From assembly GCF_002101815.1 (NCBI RefSeq), contig NZ_LQPM01000023.1, positions 186,001 to 250,000 on the forward strand: a DNA stretch of 64,000 nucleotides. Reading direction: 5' to 3'. This document shows, one piece after another, positions 51,736 through 60,964 of the stretch. How positions within the stretch are numbered: the first letter of the stretch is position 1; the number at the start of each line of letters is the position of its first letter. This DNA is from Mycobacterium paraense. Its GTDB lineage: Bacteria; Actinomycetota; Actinomycetes; Mycobacteriales; Mycobacteriaceae. The notes under the pieces are model-generated. The model saw only the letters and a list, made by a program, of their open reading frames with translations. It ran no database searches and was not told the origin of the DNA. A program made the translations under genes and the position numbers.

Positions 51736-52867
51736 AGCCGCCCGAGTGCATCACGTCCGCCCCGGCCGGCACCGTGCAGTCGTCCGGGTCGCTCAGCCAG
51801 CCTTCGGGCAGCGCCACGCGCGCCGGCGAGCCCTGTCGCCCGCGCGGGCCGGCCGCGGCCTCCGGGAACGGCACCGCGCCGTCCAACCGGCCGAGCAGCG
51901 TGTCGAGTTCGTCCAGCGTCATGACCATGGCCAGCGCCCGGCGCAATTCCGATCCGGCCGGGAAGCCGTGCAGGTACCAGGCGATGTGCTTGCGAATGTC
52001 GCGCATGCCCTTGTTCTCGCCGAAATGCGCGGCCAGCAGCCGGCCGTGCCGGCGCACGATGTCGGCGACCTCGCCCAGCGTGGGCGGGGCGGGCGCCGGC
52101 TTGCCGGTGAACGCGGCCGACAGCTCGGCGAACAGCCATGGCCTGCCCAGGCAGCCACGGCCGATGACCACGCCGTCGCATCCGGTGGTGGCCATCATCG
52201 CCAGCGCGTCGCTGGCGTCGTAGATGTCGCCGTTGCCCAGCACCGGGATGGCCCGGACCTGCTGCTTGAGCTGGGCGATCTGTTCCCAGTCGGCGGTGCC
52301 GGAGTAGCGCTGCGCCGCCGTGCGGGCGTGCAGCGCGACCGCCGCGGCCCCCTCGGCCTCCGCGATGCGGCCGGCGTCGAGGTGCGTGTGATGGTCGTCG
52401 TCGATGCCGATGCGGAACTTGACGGTCACCGGTATCCGGGTGCCCTCGGTGGCCCGCACGGCGGCCGCGACGATCTGGCCGAACAGCCGCCGCTTGAACG
52501 GCAGCGCCGCCCCGCCGCCGCGCTTGGTGACCTTGGGCACCGGGCAGCCGAAGTTCATGTCGATGTGATCGGCCAGGTTCTCGTCCGCGATCATCCTGGC
52601 GGCCGCGTAGGTGGTCGCCGGGTCGACGGTGTACAGCTGCAGCGAGCGGGGCGACTCCTCCGGCGCGAACGTCGTCATGTGCATGGTGACGGGATGGCGC
52701 TCGACGAGCGCACGAGCGGTCACCATCTCGCAGACGTACAGCCCGCTGACGGTTCCGGCCTTCGCCTGTTCGAGCTCACGGCACAGCGTGCGGAAAGCGA
52801 CGTTGGTCACGCCGGCCATCGGGGCCAGCACCACCGGGCTGGCGAGCGTGATCGGACCGATGCGCAC
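51734..52867 (-). CDS. dus: tRNA-dihydrouridine synthase
   Basis: A 377-aa FMN enzyme that reduces uridines in tRNA D-loops. Motifs: LAPMAGVTNVAFR (FMN), HIDMNFGCPVPKVTKRGGGAA with the catalytic Cys, TVKFRIGIDD, ALHARTAAQRYSG and VLGNGDIYDASDA with GVVIGRGCLGRPWLF. GTG at 52867. It starts 18 bases after the desA1 stop. It is the homologue of Rv0823c. Confidence 0.96.
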   Translation of the reverse strand: MRIGPITLASPVVLAPMAGVTNVAFRTLCRELEQAKAGTVSGLYVCEMVTARALVERHPVTMHMTTFAPEESPRSLQLYTVDPATTYAAARMIADENLADHIDMNFGCPVPKVTKRGGGAALPFKRRLFGQIVAAAVRATEGTRIPVTVKFRIGIDDDHHTHLDAGRIAEAEGAAAVALHARTAAQRYSGTADWEQIAQLKQQVRAIPVLGNGDIYDASDALAMMATTGCDGVVIGRGCLGRPWLFAELSAAFTGKPAPAPPTLGEVADIVRRHGRLLAAHFGENKGMRDIRKHIAWYLHGFPAGSELRRALAMVMTLDELDTLLGRLDGAVPFPEAAAGPRGRQGSPARVALPEGWLSDPDDCTVPAGADVMHSGG

Positions 52868-52885
52868 TATTTGTCCCGAGCCGGA

Positions 52886-53902
52886 CTAGCGGCGGCTCAT
52901 GGCCAGCTTGCCCGCGGTCTTGTGCAGCTCGTAGGCGGTGGTCCTCTTGCCGGTGCGGGCTTCGCGATCCAGTTGGCGCTGCTTGGACACCTCGAACTTG
53001 TCGCAGGCCAGCTCGAGCTCCTTGACTTTCAGGGCGAGGTCGTCGCGCAGCTTGGCCGCCTCACCGGTGAAGTCGTCGCGCTCGAAGATGCGCCACTTCT
53101 TCAGCACCGGCATGACGACCTCGTCGAGGTGGATGCGCGGGTCGTAGACGCCGCCCATGGCGATGACGACGGCCTTCCGCCGGAACTCGGGCACCTGGAA
53201 GCCGGGCATCTGGAAGTGGCTGATGATGAGGTGTAACGCCTGCATCGCCTGGTTGGGGACGAGGTCGAACGCGGCCTCGCTGACATCGCGGTAGAAGATC
53301 ATGTGCAGGTTCTCGTCGGCCGAGATCTTCGCCATCAGCTGGTCGGCGATGGGGTCGTTGCAGGCCTTGCCGGTGTTGCGGTGCGAAATCCGGGTGGCCA
53401 GTTCCTGGAAGCTGACGTACAGCACCGAGTGGCAGAGCGTGTCCGCGAAGTACTCGCCCTGGTGGTTCTGGCCCGGGCTGAAGCCCCGGTTGACAACCTC
53501 GAGACGAAGCAGTTCGAGCTCGACGGGGTCGACGGCGCGGGTCACCACCAGGTAGTCGCGCAGCGCGATGCCGTGCCGGTTCTCCTCGGCGGTCCAGCGG
53601 TTGACCCATTGCCCCCAGGCGCCGTCCATGCCCATGTTCATGGCGATCTCGCGGTGATATGACGGCAGGTTGTCCTCGGTGACGAGGTTCTGCACCATCG
53701 CCACCTGGGCGACGTCGGAAAGCTTGCTCTCCTCCGGATGCCAGTCCCGGCCGCCCAGCGCGTAGTAGTTCTTGCCGTCTGACCAGGGGATGTAGTCGTG
53801 CGGGTTCCACGGCTTGTGCACACTCAAATGCCGGTTGAGGTACTTCTCGACCACCGGCTCCAGCTCGTGCAGCAGCTGTAGGTCGGTCAGCTGGGCTGAC
53901 AT
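52886..53902 (-). CDS. desA1: acyl-ACP desaturase DesA1
   Basis: A 338-aa di-iron desaturase that introduces double bonds during mycolic acid synthesis. The iron ligands lie in TEDNLPSYHRE, RWTAEENRHG and ISADENLHMIFYRD. The C-terminal region is a charged helix (KVKELELACDKFEVSKQRQLDRE). ATG at 53902 follows GGAGGGGG. TTGACT on the reverse strand, about 40 bases upstream, is a possible -35 box. It is the homologue of Rv0824c. Confidence 0.96.
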   Translation of the reverse strand: MSAQLTDLQLLHELEPVVEKYLNRHLSVHKPWNPHDYIPWSDGKNYYALGGRDWHPEESKLSDVAQVAMVQNLVTEDNLPSYHREIAMNMGMDGAWGQWVNRWTAEENRHGIALRDYLVVTRAVDPVELELLRLEVVNRGFSPGQNHQGEYFADTLCHSVLYVSFQELATRISHRNTGKACNDPIADQLMAKISADENLHMIFYRDVSEAAFDLVPNQAMQALHLIISHFQMPGFQVPEFRRKAVVIAMGGVYDPRIHLDEVVMPVLKKWRIFERDDFTGEAAKLRDDLALKVKELELACDKFEVSKQRQLDREARTGKRTTAYELHKTAGKLAMSRR

Positions 53903-54070
53903 AGTCCCCCTCCAGTTATCTGTGTCTACGGGTTGCAGTCAATATATCTGTGCCCGCCGGTAGCATCAAGTTCCTCCAGCCCGCGCGCCGTCGCCGGTTT
54001 TGACGCCGAACCGCCCATGCGCACAACCCGGCTTTCTCTTGGCTAGCCCGCGCGGCGCGTAGGAAAACCG

Positions 54071-54685
54071 CTACTCGGAGTTGGCCTGCTCGGCCGCCGA
54101 GACATAGGGGGCCGCCGCGGTGAAGAGCATGTTGACGCAGTAGTCGATGAACTGCTCGCGGCTGGCGCCGAGCTGGCCGTTGAGGTAGGCGGTGAACAGG
54201 CTCGTCAGCCCGCCGACCAGGCTCGTCGCGATCATTTTCTGCAGCACCGAATCGCCGATCCGCGACAGCTTGCGCTGCAGCAGGTCGATGAAGTTGGGCA
54301 TCCACTCCGCGCCCGACTGGGTCAAGATCGGCTCCACCGTGGGCGCCAGCAGCAGCACCCGCCCGCGCACGGGGTCGTCGACCATCAGCTCGACGAATTG
54401 TTCGACGGCCTCCCGCGGGGTCTTCGCCGAGGTGAGGGTGTTCATCGCCCGCGTGCAGACATCGTCGTAGACGGCGCGCACGAATTCGTCACGGTCGGAA
54501 AAGCTTTCGTAGAAGTAGCGCTCCGTGAGCGCTGCCTTGCGGCACACCGCGCGCACGGTCAACGCGGGACCCCGATCGCTGCCGAGCAGCTGCACGCCGG
54601 CGGTGATGAGATTGTCCCGACGGAGGGCGAGCCGGCTCTCCAGGGGGACACCGGTCCAGCGGCCCCGTCGTTGACCGGTCGGCAC
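54071..54685 (-). CDS. TetR-family transcriptional regulator (Rv0825c type)
   Basis: A 204-aa regulator. The helix-turn-helix is LTVRAVCRKAALTERYFYESFSDRDE; the C-terminal domain is FNxxD-like with VGGLTSLFTAYLNGQL. GTG at 54685 (MPTGQRRGRW) was chosen; an open extension upstream would read through the operator. A palindrome at 54705-54722 lies between it and the divergent DUF2236 gene. Confidence 0.9.
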   Translation of the reverse strand: MPTGQRRGRWTGVPLESRLALRRDNLITAGVQLLGSDRGPALTVRAVCRKAALTERYFYESFSDRDEFVRAVYDDVCTRAMNTLTSAKTPREAVEQFVELMVDDPVRGRVLLLAPTVEPILTQSGAEWMPNFIDLLQRKLSRIGDSVLQKMIATSLVGGLTSLFTAYLNGQLGASREQFIDYCVNMLFTAAAPYVSAAEQANSE

Positions 54686-54704
54686 ATCGCTCCTAAGCTT
54701 AAAG

Positions 54705-54722
54705 TGACAACGTATGTAGTCA
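54705..54722. promoter_or_regulatory. probable TetR operator
   Basis: TGACAACGTATGTAGTCA matches its own complement at 14 of 18 positions, with TGAC/GTCA ends. It sits 20 bases before the TetR start and 30 before the DUF2236 start. Confidence 0.5.
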
Positions 54723-54751
54723 GTTTTGCCAATACTTACAGGAATCCAATA

Positions 54752-55762
54752 GTGACCCAACATACTTCCGCACCCCGCCCGCTGACCAGCGGCTCCGACG
54801 GCGTCGCCGGCGGCTGCCCGGTGTCACCGCTCGGCTACGAGGCGCCGCCGATGCCGCTCGGTCCGGATTCACTGACCTGGCGGTACTTCGGTGACTGGCG
54901 GGGCATGCTGCAGGGTCCGTGGGCGGGCTCCATGCAAAACATGCACCCGCAGCTGGGCGCGGCGGTCATCGACCACTCGACGTTCTTCCGGGAGCGCTGG
55001 CCGCGGCTGCTGCGCTCGTTGTATCCGATCGGGGGCGTCGTCTTCGACGGCGACCGCGCGCCGGTGACCGGCGCCGAGGTGCGCGACTACCACACCGACA
55101 TCAAGGGCGTCGATGAACAGGGCCGGCGCTACCACGCACTGAATCCCGACGTGTTCTACTGGGCCCACGCCACCTTCTTTGTGGGCACGATCCATGTGGC
55201 CGAACGGTTTTGCGGCGGACTGACCGAGGCGCAGCGGCGCCAGCTCTTCGACGAGCACGTCGAGTGGTATCGCATGTACGGCATGAGCATGCGACCGGTG
55301 CCGGCGTCCTGGGAGGACTTCAAGGTCTACTGGGACCACATGTGTCGCAACGTCTTAGAGGACAACTGGGCCGCCCGTGCGGTCCTCGACCTGACCGCAC
55401 TGCCCAAACCCCCTTTCGCCCAATGGCTTCCGGATCCGTTGTGGGCCGCGCAGCGCAAACTGCTGGCCCCGTTCTTCGTATGGCTCACCGTCGGCCTCTA
55501 CGACCCGCCGGTGCGCGAGCTGATGGGCTATCGGTGGTCGCGCCGCGACGAATGGCTGCACCGGCGTTTCGGCGACCTCGTCCGCGTCGTGTTCGCCTGC
55601 GTGCCAAGGCGATACCGTAAGCACCCGCGGGCGCGGGCCGGCTGGGATCGCGTGACCGGCCGGATCCCGGCGGACGCCCCGCTGGTGCAGACGCCGGCGC
55701 GCAACCTGCCGCCGCTGGACGAGCGGGACAACCCGAAGCACTACTGCCCGCGGGTCTCCTAG
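54752..55762 (+). CDS. DUF2236 (MpaB/latex-clearing-protein family) oxygenase-like protein
   Basis: A 336-aa protein. The family motifs are RAPVTGAEVRDYHTDIKGVD, FYWAHATFFVGTIHVAERF, a FDEHVEWYRMYGMSMRPVP stretch and DFKVYWDHM. The relatives, Lcp rubber oxygenases, hold haem through His residues. ATG-like start is GTG at 54752 after AGGA. It is divergent from a TetR gene that probably represses it. It is the homologue of Rv0826. Confidence 0.9.
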   Translation: MTQHTSAPRPLTSGSDGVAGGCPVSPLGYEAPPMPLGPDSLTWRYFGDWRGMLQGPWAGSMQNMHPQLGAAVIDHSTFFRERWPRLLRSLYPIGGVVFDGDRAPVTGAEVRDYHTDIKGVDEQGRRYHALNPDVFYWAHATFFVGTIHVAERFCGGLTEAQRRQLFDEHVEWYRMYGMSMRPVPASWEDFKVYWDHMCRNVLEDNWAARAVLDLTALPKPPFAQWLPDPLWAAQRKLLAPFFVWLTVGLYDPPVRELMGYRWSRRDEWLHRRFGDLVRVVFACVPRRYRKHPRARAGWDRVTGRIPADAPLVQTPARNLPPLDERDNPKHYCPRVS

Positions 55763-55818
55763 GCGGCGTCTCTCGTCATGTGACCGCCCGACGTGAAGAT
55801 TGTTGTGGCCGTTGGTGA

Positions 55819-56229
55819 TCAGGCCGTGCCCCGGCGCGGCCGGGGGCGCCGGGTCGTCGACGATCCGGCGACGGCCTTCAGGTCGCTCTCGCTCCGGTGA
55901 TGGCGGGGAACCCCGGGGCCGGCGTGCTCGGCGTTGCAGACCGCATCGATGACGAGCTGCCGGACGTGGTCGTTTTCCAGGCTGTAGAAGATGCTGGTCC
56001 CGTCCCGGCGCGTGCGCACCAGCCGCGCCATGCGCAGCTTGGCCAGGTGTTGGGAGACCGACGGCGCGGGCTTGCCCACGTGTTCGGCGAGTTCGTTGAC
56101 CGACATCTCGCGATGCGTCAACGACCAGAGCACTTGCACGCGGGTGGCGTCGGCGAGCATCCGGAACACCTCGACGACCAGACCGGCCTGGTCGTCGGGC
56201 AGGCGGTCTTCGCTATTACCTGCATGCAT
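55819..56229 (-). CDS. kmtR: ArsR-family nickel/cobalt sensor KmtR
   Basis: A 136-aa repressor. The winged helix is MSVNELAEHVGKPAPSVSQHLAKLRMARLV. With ATG at 56229 the metal ligands fall at His88 (NDHVRQ), Glu101-His102 (NAEHAG) and His110-His111 (PRHH), the numbers reported for M. tuberculosis KmtR; that supports this start over a TTG at 56235. KmtR de-represses a metal exporter when Ni or Co rises. It is the homologue of Rv0827c. Confidence 0.95.
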   Translation of the reverse strand: MHAGNSEDRLPDDQAGLVVEVFRMLADATRVQVLWSLTHREMSVNELAEHVGKPAPSVSQHLAKLRMARLVRTRRDGTSIFYSLENDHVRQLVIDAVCNAEHAGPGVPRHHRSESDLKAVAGSSTTRRPRPRRGTA

Positions 56230-56244
56230 ACGCAAACACTAGCC

Positions 56245-56277
56245 CCGCGGGGCAACGCCGCGGGGCAACGCCGCGGG
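56245..56277. repeat. 13-bp tandem repeat in the kmtR promoter
   Basis: CCGCGGGGCAACG is present twice in tandem (56245-56257 and 56258-56270), then a partial third copy, CCGCGGG. It fills the gap between the deaminase stop and kmtR, so it could move the kmtR promoter or arise by slippage. Confidence 0.6.
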
Positions 56278-56778
56278 TCAGCCCGGCGGGACGACCGTCG
56301 ACCTGCGCCGGCCGCCGTTGCGTTCGTTCCACAACCGGTACACGTCGACCGCGGCGTCGTCAGGTTGGTAGCGCATCGGGAGGCGGCGCTGGTCCCAAGG
56401 CTTGGCGAATTCGTCGTAAAACGTGGAGACCTCGAAGTATTTGCGGTCATCGAGGTAGTACTGCTCGTAGGACTCGCGGGTGATCAGGAAGACGACTTCC
56501 GCGGGCGAGCAGTAGTACAGCGAGCCCAGGCACATCGGACACGGGTGGGCCAGCACATAGATGGTGCAATCGACCAGGTGCTCGGTGCCCAGCTTCGTGC
56601 ACGCCTCACGGATGGCCAGTATTTCCGCATGCGCGGTCGGATCGTTCGTCTGGGCCACCCGATTGGCGCTCTCGGCGAGGATTTCGCCGTCTTTGACGAT
56701 CACCGTCGCGAAGGGGCGACCGCCTTCCGCGACGTTTCGGCGGGCCAACTCGATGGTGCGCTGGGCGAAGTCGGTCAC
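56278..56778 (-). CDS. CMP/dCMP-type zinc nucleoside or base deaminase
   Basis: A 166-aa deaminase. The zinc site is TAHAEILAI (His and catalytic Glu) with PCPMCLGSLYY. The layout and length fit guanine/tRNA-adenosine-like deaminases of the family that includes Rv0828c. GTG at 56778. The end is basic and Pro/Gly-rich. Substrate not determined. Confidence 0.9.
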   Translation of the reverse strand: MTDFAQRTIELARRNVAEGGRPFATVIVKDGEILAESANRVAQTNDPTAHAEILAIREACTKLGTEHLVDCTIYVLAHPCPMCLGSLYYCSPAEVVFLITRESYEQYYLDDRKYFEVSTFYDEFAKPWDQRRLPMRYQPDDAAVDVYRLWNERNGGRRRSTVVPPG

Positions 56779-56866
56779 AGGTCGGAGGGTAGTCCCGCAG
56801 GGCGGCCGCCGGCGCTGTGGTATTAACTAGGCTATCTATATTTTTCGGCTGGGATGGGGAAACCAC

Positions 56867-57775
56867 ATGGCACGCACCGACCGCGACCGTTGGGATCTGG
56901 CGACGAGCGTCGGAGCGACGGCGACGATGGTCGCCGCGCAGCGGGCGCTGTCCAGCGACGAGAAGCTGATCGAGGACCCATATGCGGCGCCGCTGGTGCG
57001 CGCGGTCGGCATCGACGTCTACGTCCGGTTGGTCAACGGCCAGATCCCCGTTGACGAGGAAACCGAGTTCGATCCGCAGCGGATGGCGCGCGGCATGGCT
57101 TGCCGCACCAGGTTTTACGACCAATTCTTCCTTGATGCGGCCAAGGGCGGCATAGGCCAGGTGGTGATCCTCGCCTCGGGCCTCGACGCGCGCGCCTACC
57201 GCCTGCCCTGGCCGGCGGGCACCGTCGTCTACGAGGTCGACATGCCGGAAGTGATCGAGTTCAAGACGTCGACGCTGCGCGATCTCGGCGCCGAGCCGAC
57301 CGCCGAGCGGCGCACCGTCGCCATCGACCTGCGCGACGACTGGGCCGCGGCGCTGCAGCAGACGGGCTTCGATCCGCAGGCGCCCGCGGCGTGGAGCGCC
57401 GAGGGCCTGTTGGTCTACCTACCCGACGAAGCCCAGGACGCGCTGTTCGACAACATCACCGCGCTGAGCGCGCCGGGCAGCCGCCTCGCCTTCGAATTCG
57501 TGCCCGACACAGCCGTTTTCGGCGACGAGCGCTGGCGCGCACACCATGACCGGATGAGCGAACTCGGATTCGAGGTCGACCTGAACGACCTCGTGTACCA
57601 CGGCCAGCGCAGCCACATCATCGACCACCTCGGCCAGCGCGGCTGGCGGACGTCATCGCAAACCGTCCGGGAGTTACACGCGGCGAACGGCTTCGTCTAT
57701 CCCGACGACGACGTCGCCCAGGCCTTCGCCGACGTGACCTACACCAGCGCCGTGTTGACCGGTCCTAGCGACTGA
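56867..57775 (+). CDS. LCM-family (TIGR00027) SAM-dependent methyltransferase
   Basis: A 302-aa methyltransferase. It starts DRWDLATSVGATATMVAAQRA, the mycobacterial TIGR00027 signature. The SAM site is QVVILASGLDARAYRLPWP, then VYEVDMPEVI and AWSAEGLLVYL. Many paralogues exist in mycobacteria; few substrates are known. It is the homologue of Rv0830. It overlaps the convergent TIGR04255 gene by 11 bases. Confidence 0.94.
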   Translation: MARTDRDRWDLATSVGATATMVAAQRALSSDEKLIEDPYAAPLVRAVGIDVYVRLVNGQIPVDEETEFDPQRMARGMACRTRFYDQFFLDAAKGGIGQVVILASGLDARAYRLPWPAGTVVYEVDMPEVIEFKTSTLRDLGAEPTAERRTVAIDLRDDWAAALQQTGFDPQAPAAWSAEGLLVYLPDEAQDALFDNITALSAPGSRLAFEFVPDTAVFGDERWRAHHDRMSELGFEVDLNDLVYHGQRSHIIDHLGQRGWRTSSQTVRELHAANGFVYPDDDVAQAFADVTYTSAVLTGPSD

Positions 57776-58574
57776 GCAGGTCGTCCTTCAGGCGGTTGGT
57801 GAGCATCTCCTGAAACACGGTGCGGGCCGGGTCGTAGAGGTCCTGGAAGGTCGTCAGCACCGTGCTCCGGTCGTATTCGGGGATTGACCCGAGCGGGGTC
57901 CAGAAGCTGTCGATGTCCAGCAGGAAGAACGGTCCCTGTGCGGCCGGCATCGTGCGGCGCAGGTGGTAGCTGGCGTCCAGCGCCTGGCCCACGCCCGGCC
58001 CGTAACGCACGATCATCGACTTCCCGGGGTTGGCCTCGCGGTAGACCGCGGCGCCCTGCCATTCGGTCAGGGTCAGCCCGGCGGGGGCGATGCGTTGCGG
58101 TCCGAGCAGCGGCTCGGCGATCCAGTTGGCCCACTCGATGCGGCCGTCCACGCCCTGGGGCACGCGGATCTCGAGGACGTAGCGCAGGCCGAGGCGCTCC
58201 ACCCCGACGATCGGCGAGAACTGCGAGCGGGCGTCGATGACCCGCATCACCAGGTCGACCAGTTCCTCGAAGTTGGTGTAGGCCGTGGTCTCGATGACGA
58301 CGGCCTGGGTCTTCATCGACGCGGCGAGAGTGTTGTCGCGGTTGACGTAGCGGACGAACCGCTCGGCCGCCGGCTGCGGCTGCCCGCCGGGGCCCATCGC
58401 CCAGGCAACGTCCTGCGCCTGGCGTTCGATGGGCAGCAGGTCCGCGAGCAGACGTCTGAGCTCGCCGCTCGAGGACTCGGTGAGGGAATCCGTTGCTGGA
58501 TGACGGATTTCCATGGTTACCAGGGCTACTGGTGCATTGGGGTAGGCCGCGTCGACGCTCACGATTCGAAGCAT
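57765..58574 (-). CDS. TIGR04255-family protein
   Basis: A 269-aa protein with ATG at 58574. It has the TIGR04255 layout: VALVTMEIRHPATDSL, AVVIETTAYTNFEELVDLVMRVIDA, RLGLRYVLEI and a C-terminal LYDPARTVFQEMLTNRLKDDL. No function is established for the family. It is the homologue of Rv0831c. The open frame upstream crosses the tRNA gene and is not coding. Confidence 0.85.
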   Translation of the reverse strand: MLRIVSVDAAYPNAPVALVTMEIRHPATDSLTESSSGELRRLLADLLPIERQAQDVAWAMGPGGQPQPAAERFVRYVNRDNTLAASMKTQAVVIETTAYTNFEELVDLVMRVIDARSQFSPIVGVERLGLRYVLEIRVPQGVDGRIEWANWIAEPLLGPQRIAPAGLTLTEWQGAAVYREANPGKSMIVRYGPGVGQALDASYHLRRTMPAAQGPFFLLDIDSFWTPLGSIPEYDRSTVLTTFQDLYDPARTVFQEMLTNRLKDDLLSR

Positions 58575-58714
58575 AAGCCAAGTCGTCCGGCGGCCGAACG
58601 ACGGCCATACCCCGCGTCGGCCGGTCCGCGGGGCGGGTGTCGTGCGACAAAGAGGTGGCAGACGCGGCCGGGGGGCGTGCCGGCGGCATAGGCCGAGGTA
58701 ATAACCGTTTTCAG

Positions 58715-58787
58715 TGCCCCCACTAGGACTCGAACCTAGGACCTGCGGATTAAAAGTCCGTAGCTCTACCAACTGAGCTATAGGGGC
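58715..58787 (-). tRNA. tRNA-Lys (anticodon TTT)
   Basis: A 73-base cloverleaf. The acceptor stem GCCCCTA pairs with TGGGGGC, the D arm is GCTCAGTTGGTAGAGC, the anticodon loop is CTTTTAA and the T arm is CTAGGTTCGAGTCCTAG. The CCA end is not encoded. Confidence 0.95.
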
Positions 58788-58922
58788 GCGAACGTTCAGA
58801 ATACTGGGTTCGGAACACCGCCCGAACGGCGCTCGTTTGAGGATTGGGCCTGCGGTGACCTAAGCTGACGTGGCTCCCAACGGTAACTGCGTTGCGAGTG
58901 CCCCCGGAGTGATTCGGTTCTG

Positions 58923-58995
58923 GCCCCCATCGTCTAGTGGCCTAGGACGCCGCCCTTTCACGGCGGTAGCACGGGTTCGAATCCCGTTGGGGGTA
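58923..58995 (+). tRNA. tRNA-Glu (anticodon TTC)
   Basis: A 73-base cloverleaf: acceptor GCCCCCA with TGGGGGT, anticodon loop CTTTCAC between CCGCC and GGCGG, T arm ACGGGTTCGAATCCCGT. Confidence 0.95.
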
Positions 58996-59026
58996 CGCGC
59001 GACGCAATGACGCGGAGCGAGAGCAA

Positions 59027-59100
59027 GGCCCTGTGGCGCAGTTGGTTAGCGCGCCGCCCTGTCACGGCGGAGGTCGCGGGTTCGAGTCCCGTCAGGGTCG
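59027..59100 (+). tRNA. tRNA-Asp (anticodon GTC)
   Basis: A 74-base cloverleaf: acceptor GGCCCTG with CAGGGTC, anticodon loop CTGTCAC, T arm GCGGGTTCGAGTCCCGT. Confidence 0.95.
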
Positions 59101-59129
59101 CCAGCACGGCGAGGCAGCCACTGCCTTCC

Positions 59130-59203
59130 GGCCAGGTAGCTCAGTCGGTACGAGCGTCCGCCTGAAAAGCGGAAGGTCGGCGGTTCGATCCCGCCCCTGG
59201 CCA
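59130..59203 (+). tRNA. tRNA-Phe (anticodon GAA)
   Basis: A 74-base cloverleaf: acceptor GGCCAGG with CCTGGCC, anticodon loop CTGAAAA between CCGC and GCGG, T arm GGCGGTTCGATCCCGCC. It is the last of the Glu-Asp-Phe row and ends 13 bases from the PE gene stop. Confidence 0.95.
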
Positions 59204-59216
59204 CTGCGAGAACGAT

Positions 59217-60911
59217 CTAGAAGCTGCCGTACGGCGTGCCGGTCAGGATCGAATAACCCGCCTCTCCCAGGACCGCAACTTCCAAACCGCCCAGCATCGG
59301 GAGCAAGCCGACGTCGGCGGCGAGCGGGTACCCGAACGCGTTGACGAGCCCGGCCAGGGGCTGGCCGTTGACCATCTGGGTCACCCCGTTCAGGAACAGG
59401 TTGAGGTCGTACGACGGCAACGAGACGAGGGCGGCCGTCGTGATGTCCGCCGTCGGAAGCAGCGTCGAATAGGCCGTCGAGAACGACGTCGTCGCACCGC
59501 CGACGATCCCGGTGTTCGCCGCCTCCAGTCCCGAAATCAGGTCGGTGATCGAGGGCGGCCCCGACGGCAGCGCCGGCGTGCCGGGACCGGACGTCAGTGA
59601 CCCAAGGGCCTGCGATATGCCCTGCAGCGACGGCAGCTGCGGGGGCCCCTCGGCGGCAAAGTCGCCGATCGCGGCGCCGATTCCCTGGTGGATGCCGCTG
59701 ACCAGGGCGGGTCCCAGGGCGGTCGTGTCGCTCAGCGGCGGCAAGAACCCGAACGGGGTCGTCACATTCGCCGGGCCGGTAGACCAGCCGAAGTTTGGAT
59801 CTCCGTAGCCCCAATTGACGAGGGGCGTCAAAACCGGTTGCACCAGATCCGCGAGCGGGTTGCCCACGTAGGGGATAAGGCGCACCGGATCCAACAACGG
59901 CAGGTTCGGGTTGGGAATCATGTAGAAGGTGGTCTCGGTGGGGCCCTGTGTCGGCAGCACGATCGCCGAATTGATCTGGGTGGGTGTCAGGGTGTCGTAG
60001 CTCGTGTGCACAGTGACCATGCCGGCCAGGGCATTCAGGTCGGAGAAGATATCGATCGGGTATCGCGGAAAGTCGGCCCAGCCGTCGTATTCCAGGGTGT
60101 AAACCTTGGTCACGAAGTCGTTGGTCGGCATTGGGCCGATGGTCGAAAAGCCCAGCGTCGGCAGGTTCAGGCCCGGGAAGCGCGCGTCCCAGCCCCCGTT
60201 GGGATTCATCGAATTGCCAAGCAGCACAAAGTTTATCGGTAGATTGCTGGGGGTGCCGCCAGGGTCCAGCAACTTCATTTCCAGCGCGGCGATGTTGGCG
60301 CCCTGCGAATAGCCCAGAACGTTGACGGTGTTTCCGGCGTCGAGTTGCTGCTGGATCGAGTTGTTCAGGGCTATGACGCCCCGCGATATCGAAATGTTCT
60401 GCATCAAATCTTTGATGCCGCTGTCCGGATATTCTCCGGCGGGCATCACCAGAGCTTGGACAAGGCCGACGGGGAAATTGGGGGCGACGTATTTGGTGAC
60501 GACATTGGTCACGAAATCTTGCGGAGGTATCGGCATTCCGCTGCCGCCCAGGACGAAAGTGACGGGCGGATCCGCCGCGTTCTGCAGGGCCGCCGTCGCG
60601 GAACCGCCGGTCGCGGCGAGCGTGGCCTGGCTGGCGGCCTCGGTGTTGGCGTAGGCGTTGCCCGCCGCCGCCAGCGCCTGGGCGAACTCACCGTGCAGGG
60701 CGGCCGCCCGCTCGACCAGCGCCCGCCACTGTTGGCCGTACGCGCTGAACAGCCGCGCCACCGCGGCGGACACCTCGTCGGCGGCGGCCGCTGCCATGCC
60801 GGTCGTTCTGCCCGCCGCGGCCGCCCCGGCCTCGTCGATCATCGAGCCGATTGCCGCCACATCCGCGGCCGTCGTCGCCATCGCCTGCGGTTGCGCCTGC
60901 ACGTACACCAT
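59217..60911 (-). CDS. PE-family protein with PE-PPE serine hydrolase domain
   Basis: A 564-aa protein. Residues 1-95 form a PE domain (ATTAADVAAIGSMIDEAGAAA, SAYGQQWRALVERAAALHGEF), which directs ESX-type secretion. Residues 110-370 form the PE-PPE alpha/beta hydrolase domain with VNVLGYSQGANIAALEM (Ser in GxSxG). The C-terminal third is a Pro/Gly/Ser-rich tail. Relatives are esterases at the cell surface. ATG at 60911 follows GAGGGAGGGA. It probably hydrolyses acyl esters. Confidence 0.92.
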   Translation of the reverse strand: MVYVQAQPQAMATTAADVAAIGSMIDEAGAAAAGRTTGMAAAAADEVSAAVARLFSAYGQQWRALVERAAALHGEFAQALAAAGNAYANTEAASQATLAATGGSATAALQNAADPPVTFVLGGSGMPIPPQDFVTNVVTKYVAPNFPVGLVQALVMPAGEYPDSGIKDLMQNISISRGVIALNNSIQQQLDAGNTVNVLGYSQGANIAALEMKLLDPGGTPSNLPINFVLLGNSMNPNGGWDARFPGLNLPTLGFSTIGPMPTNDFVTKVYTLEYDGWADFPRYPIDIFSDLNALAGMVTVHTSYDTLTPTQINSAIVLPTQGPTETTFYMIPNPNLPLLDPVRLIPYVGNPLADLVQPVLTPLVNWGYGDPNFGWSTGPANVTTPFGFLPPLSDTTALGPALVSGIHQGIGAAIGDFAAEGPPQLPSLQGISQALGSLTSGPGTPALPSGPPSITDLISGLEAANTGIVGGATTSFSTAYSTLLPTADITTAALVSLPSYDLNLFLNGVTQMVNGQPLAGLVNAFGYPLAADVGLLPMLGGLEVAVLGEAGYSILTGTPYGSF

Positions 60912-60964
60912 CGGTCCCTCCCTCGCACGCCAGCATAGGGCGGTCGGACGGGCTGGGTGGGCGT

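Noticed and set aside
56245..56277. 13-bp repeats near kmtR as a CRISPR remnant
   Set aside because: The copies are directly adjacent without spacers; this is a simple tandem repeat.
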